Part shown: positions 58,939 through 64,000 of the stretch, in pieces | Layout of the letters: each line of letters begins with the position of its first letter | Numbering within the stretch: position 1 is the stretch's first letter | Source of the DNA: Excoecaria cochinchinensis | Lineage: Eukaryota; Streptophyta; Magnoliopsida; Malpighiales; Euphorbiaceae | DNA: 64,000 bases | Assembly (NCBI GenBank): GCA_947683425.1 | Contig: CANTUQ010000037.1 | Coordinates: 8,228,501 to 8,292,500 of the forward strand | Direction of reading: 5' to 3' | Made by a program: the position numbers and the translations under genes | Notes under the pieces: model-generated | What the model saw: the letters and a program-made list of their open reading frames with translations, nothing else | Told to the model about the DNA's origin: nothing | Database searches by the model: none

Positions 58939-60984
58939 TAGAGGTGGCAAATTGGGCGGGTCGGACGGGGTTTGGGTTGGGTCATAAATGGGCGGGTCAC
59001 AAATGGACAAAAAAATATGGATCATAAATGGGTCAAATGTCCAAATGGGTTGGGAGGGTTGGATCGACCCATGGGCTAAAAATTTGACTAATTTTTTTAA
59101 TGAAAATAATTCTCAATATAATAACGGGATATAAAAAAAACTACTAATATTAGTCTAAATGGGTCAGGTGATGGCCCAAATGGTCCAAAATAGATCAGGT
59201 GGCCCAAATGGGTCGGAGGGAGGCTCAAATGGGCTGAGATGTATGTCGACCCGTTTGACTTATTTTTTAACAAAAAATAATTCTAAATATAATAACGGGA
59301 TACGAAAACGACTACTATAAAAAATATTGACTCAAATGGATCGGATAGCCCAAACGGACCGGGTAGAGATCCAAATGGGTCAAGATGTGGGTCGACAATT
59401 TTCAGTGTAAATATAATAACGGAATACACAAATAAATACTTTAAAAAATATTGACCCAAATAGATCGGGTGACTCAAATGGATCAGGTGGAAACTCAAAT
59501 GGACCGAGATATATATAGTATTTGATATAATCAATAGTTTCATATTTAATATGTATCGTACAAATTACAGATAGCTATACTAATTAAGCTAAACAAAATT
59601 GGAAATTTTAATTATGTGAGCCAATTAGTGTATGATTGTTTAGTAAATTTTGAGTAATTTGGAAGTGAAAAGTTTATGTTGGTCGAGTGGAGCTTCTGCT
59701 GCTGCAAGCATTGTGTACTTAGCACATCAAGGCAATGGCAACGCTGATTGGCCCCTATATGCCCACAATTCATTAACTTCTGCCACCGAATTGTTGTTTC
59801 TCTCGTTGGCCCCTTTTTCTCAATTCTCATTTTTATGCTCATTATTATTATCTTTACATCATTGTAAATACATCATTTATGTACATTAATTAAAAAAATA
59901 TTCATGTTAAAATAAAATAAATTCACATATATATCAATTAAAGAAACAACATAGTCTATTGTTCTATGCCAAATATGCCACAATATTATTTATGGACTTG
60001 ACTACTCATTCAACACAATAACAGTGGCATAAATTAGTATTGAATCTGATTCATTGTAGTTTCTATTTATTTTCTTTCTACAATTAAATGAAACCCAATA
60101 AGCTATTTTCTTCCGATAGAAATTAAAAAGACTGAAACTTGAATCTATTAGGCATGGTGACCATAAGGAAACACACAGTTGTTAGAATACCTAAGAGAAA
60201 TTTTGTCAAACACTTGGTGTACCATATGTAATGATGTTCCCATCTTACTTCATTGCCTCAGTGCAGCTCTGAAACGTGAGGTTCTGCACCAATTATGGGT
60301 ATCCATCAGAATCCAAAGTCTAAACATGAACTTAGTTAGCCCTTTAACATACTTCAAACTCCATTCTTTTGCTTTCAAGTTGTGAGATTATAGAAAGAAA
60401 AGAATCCAACAAAACTTTAAAAACGATTCTGGACAAAAATCAGAACTGTATAATGAAAATTAATGAATCGAACGTCGTAAAATGAATTTGGGTTTCAGCA
60501 GATGAAATCAAGATCGTCGAATGAAGATTCAAAGATACATTTCAAAATGAATTTGGACAAAATCATAAACTGAAAATGAAAATGAAAATTCAAGAATAGA
60601 AACCTTGCCAAACAAATTTGGGTTTCAAAGGTCAACTATAGCGCCAAAATCAAATCTCTTATCAGAACGGAGGCTTGAACGGCGTCGGCCAAGGAATCCT
60701 TGAACGGAGGCCAGCAACGACTGGACAATGGAGACAGAGAGAGGCGACGAGGGTGGAAGGGAGCAGAGTGGCAGGACTGGATGGAGAGAGAGAGGGTAGA
60801 GAAACAGAAATCTGGGGGAGGCCCGTTGGGCATTCGGGACAGACCCAAACGGGTCTAGTTTTTTTTTTTGGTTGATTTTGAGCGGGTCAAAATTAGTATA
60901 TTTTTAGTTGGGTTGGATTTGGATCAATATATTTTGGGCGGATTGGGCGGGATTTTTGGGTCTGGGCCAAATTTGACAGGCCTA
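58939..60984 (-). mobile_element. Complete non-autonomous hAT element (2046 bp)
   Basis: The left end is TAGAGGTGGCAAATTGGGCGG and the right end is TTTGACAGGCCTA. An 8-bp duplication ATTAATTT is present at 58931-58938 and 60985-60992. Two to three inverse copies of the 125-bp repeat fill about 59110-59520. The right part (60640-60860, minus sense) is CT-rich and gene-leader-like. No transposase domain is seen. Short ORFs at 59650-60385 have no domain. Confidence 0.9.
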
Positions 60985-60996
60985 ATTAATTTTATT

Positions 60997-61552
60997 GCTA
61001 ATTAAAAAAAAAATCTAATGTTTTATCTATATTTTAATTTAATACTCAATGTTTAAATTTTTATGTATTGGACACCAACATTTCATGCTCCATCAATTGA
61101 TAAAGGGACTCCGTTAAAAATAATAATTAAATTGTAATACTTTTTTAAATTTATTACTCCTATTTAAATATATATCTAATATTTTTCAAAAAAAAAGTCA
61201 CAAAGTGAAATTTTTTAAAATATTTTCTTAATTATGATTAGAATTAAAAAATTTACTTTTTATTTAGTTATATATTTTTTGAAATATATTAGCTATATAT
61301 TTAAATAAAAGTAGCAAATTAAAGAAAGTGTCCTAATTTAATTATTAAAATTAAAATGAATTTATTATTAATTTTTAATTATTTTAACAACTAAATAGAA
61401 ATCTAAAAAATAATTTTTAAAATAAAAAAATTCAATTTTTTATTAAATTTAACGGAAAAGTTAACTAAAACGTTAATATCCAAACAGTAAGAATTTAAAT
61501 GTTAATGTTGAATTAAAATAGAAGTTAAAAGTTAGATGCTTTTTTAATTAGC
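60997..61552. repeat. Degenerate foldback element
   Basis: GCTAATTAAAAAAAAAATC at the left matches the inverse of the right end (GATGCTTTTTTAATTAGC) over roughly 80 bases with gaps. The interior is AT-rich. No clear target duplication was found, so the class is unknown. Confidence 0.5.
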
Positions 61553-62823
61553 ACTTAATTTAATTAAGCACACTATATATTCTTCCTAGGCAGTGTTGAC
61601 TTATTAATGAAGTATATCTGTTATTGAGAACGACTTATTAATTTAATTATTGAGAATGACTTATATCTGCGCAACCATTGACAATGGTTAGTGAATGTTT
61701 AGAATTAAATGCATAGATATTTTTAGTTCTTTATAGTGTTTGTGGTTGGTGGCGACGAGTTAGTTCTCTTCCTATATTATTATGTAAAATGAATATTTCT
61801 GGTCAATTCAAAAACTTTGAATATATGAAGAAAATACGACAATTTTTCATTTAATTCTAGTAAACCCATTTGCCAATTTACCAATTTTTTTTTTTTTATT
61901 TTATTGGGAGAATGGGTAAGACCAAATTACCAAATTTATGCTATTAGTATTAGCATTTTTGTATATGTATGTGTATTTGATAATTTTATTTTTTCCTTTT
62001 TAATAAAGAGAAGAAATTTTAAGCAACTTTTTTAATATAAGAGGAAAAAAAAATGAAAATGCGAATTTAAAACATTAAAATAATTTTATAGCTTAAATCT
62101 TCCAAAGAACAATTTATTTAACTTAAATTAGGTGCATGATAATTGACCAAAAAAATGCATAATAAAATCATAACTACTTACAGAGTGGACAAGAAACGGT
62201 CAATTAATAAGTTAGGTCGTAGTCACGAGTTGTTGATTTCTTCCACTTGGATCAATCAAGGGAAGATATTTAAAAATAATAATAACAATGACAATAAAAT
62301 TTAAGGCTAAGCAAAACAAAATTAGTTAAAGTTTTTGATTGAAATAGGGTGTGTGATAATGTGAGCAACATCAATAACATGTGTTTTTTACATCCAAAAC
62401 TCAAAACTCAAATTTAAAACCTTTAATTAGAAAAATTTGGTGCAATTCCATCTCAAGTTCTATTTCAATCATCCGAATCAAAACTAACAAGGCATCTTAT
62501 CATACTATTCGACATTCATTTCTTTGTATTAAATCTGACAAATGGGTTGGGGTGTGTAGATTTAGTTATTTTCGAATTCAAATTTTTGGGATTGGGTCAG
62601 CTGTGCTGATTTGAATCAAGTTTTGAGTCACAAAAAAGACTTGGATAGAAATTGAAAATCAAATCGTATGTAATTCGATATATTTGGTTCAGTTTTTGGT
62701 TTAATCAATTCGATTTTAACTTTTTCGGTCTTTCTATTTAAAATATATAATTGACATTATATATAACTCATTATATTCATCAGTTTTATATTTTTAGTGC
62801 CTCAGGTTAACCACAGTTAAACT
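61553..62823. other. AT-rich intergenic sequence, no gene
   Basis: Nothing is recognisable. A short ORF at 62381-62614 has no domain. GTTAAACT at 62816-62823 is the candidate 8-bp duplication of the next hAT element; its partner would lie beyond the window. Confidence 0.5.
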
Positions 62824-64000
62824 TAGGGATGTTCACGGGGCGGGGATTTCTCGTCCTCGTTGGGGATCCGACCCGAACGGGGAGGGAAATCTCCGATATC
62901 CCCCCCCCCCCCCGTGGGGGCGGGGATGGGGAAAAAAAAAATCCCCGGGGCAAATTCGGGGGTGGAGAACAGGCTCCCTAACCCGCAAGGATCCCCGCCC
63001 CGAATAAATCTGCATTTTATTTTTTATTATATATATATATATATAGTTACCCTTTTTCCCTTTCTTTCTTGTTCTTGCCCTAAACTAAACCCACCCCACA
63101 GCTAGCCGCCGCTCTTCTCTCCCTCACTTCGCCTCCTGCTTCCCCTCCACACAAGCAAATCCGCCACCTACTTCTCTTCCTCCAGTCACTCCACCAACAG
63201 AATCTCCTCCACCTGCTACTCCCTCTACTGCAGTCCTGCTTCTCCTCCTCCACTACTTCTCTCTCCCTCACTCCACACCACAAGCATCTCCTCCTACCGA
63301 AGCCCTGCTCTTGCTCCTTTGGGTCTCAATCCATCGGCACCACCTACCTACTCCTACTCCTTTGGGTCTTCGCTCCTCTCTCCCTCACTCCATAATTTGT
63401 TTATTTTGTGAATGAATTGCATTTGAATTTGGCTTATTTGCATTTCAACATCTGTGTCTACATCTTCAAGGTGTCGATTCTAGCCGGTCTCTTTCTCATT
63501 TGCCCTATTTTTCTTTAATCATCCTCTTTCTCCCAAGCCTTTCGTTTTCTAGTATGTCTCTGTTATTATTCTTTTTTGTTTTCTTTCTTTTCTTTCAATT
63601 GTACTTTTTTAGCAGATGATTTCAAGTTTGACTTAATTTTGAAATGGGTTTGGTGAATTATGTTAAATTCAATACTTCTTCTATAAGTTGATGTATATTT
63701 TGGGATATATTAAATGTATTATGAGATTTGTGTGTTGTTCTGCTAACTGACTTGGGGTTTTAATGGATCTTTGTGTATGTATTTTATTTGTTAGCGTTTA
63801 TGGCTTCAAAGTTCACAATTAGCGTTTATGTCTCTATTAGCGTTTATCGGGGACGGGGATCCCCTTCAGGGACAGATTTTCCGCTGGGGCAGGGATGGGG
63901 GGATTTCTCCCCCTGCGTTCCTAGAGGGGGCGAGGACGGGGAATCCCCGCCCAAGGGCGGGGCAGTGGGTGGGAAGCAATTCCCCGCTCACGCCCCGTGA
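62824..64000 (+). mobile_element. hAT element with GC-rich ends, right terminus beyond window
   Basis: It starts TAGGGATGTTCACGGGGCGG at 62824. The last bases in the window (GCCCCGTGA) are the inverse of the inner part of that TIR, so only about nine bases of the right end are missing. It belongs to the same family as 10887-16002. Both ends are G/C-cluster rich, with a C run at 62901-62914. A TATA-like (TA)n (63028-63045) and a CT-rich leader with many CTCC words (63050-63390) follow the left end. There is no transposase. Confidence 0.82.

Noticed and set aside
62860..63105. Pro/Gly-rich ORFs at the hAT terminus
   Set aside because: Derived from the G/C clusters of the TIR region; the opposite strand gives an equally long ORF.

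Overview
The window is nuclear DNA of a flowering plant, most likely a eudicot. It holds one intron-rich host gene for a predicted plastid ABC1 kinase, surrounded by plant-type mobile elements and endogenous plant pararetroviruses (Caulimoviridae). It is AT-rich, with CpG-rich islands inside some elements. The species cannot be named from sequence alone.

Layout. 1-2064: broken coat-protein region of an endogenous pararetrovirus, copy A, cut by a hAT end (2065-2294). 3150-9478: the ABC1K7/SIA1-type gene, 17 coding exons, 717 codons, apparently intact. 10887-16002: a hAT element with a degraded transposase and an N-terminal fragment of a PEPR-like LRR receptor kinase gene. 17471-18323: a small hAT element with a perfect 8-bp target duplication. 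18716-24300: pararetrovirus copy B (primer site, movement protein, coat protein, protease, part of the reverse transcriptase), bordered on both sides by (TA)n tracts. 26492-46912: a 20.4-kb Ty3/gypsy element of the Tat lineage on the minus strand, with 2.6-kb LTRs and a 5-bp duplication. Two later insertions lie inside it: a CACTA element (34093-36659) that carries an apparent exon of a mitochondrial IF3 gene, and a 3.8-kb solo LTR (37279-41119). The Tat element itself sits in a short TRIM/SMART-like unit. 47038-54777: a rearranged endogenous badnavirus with ORF1, ORF2, movement and coat regions, an inverted protease-RT block and a dUTPase. Its leader is split by a 1.8-kb foldback Mutator-like element. 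54778-60984: two related hAT elements with about 125-bp subterminal repeats, one truncated by a Ty3/gypsy LTR. 62824-64000: another hAT element running off the window end.

Target duplications and interrupted reading frames give a relative order of insertions: TRIM-like unit, then Tat, then CACTA and solo LTR; badnavirus, then MULE; hAT, then gypsy LTR. Apart from the ABC1K gene nothing here looks like a functional host gene. Two transposons carry pieces of host genes. At least five DNA transposons share a module of TATA box, CT-rich leader and GC-rich segment close to one end.
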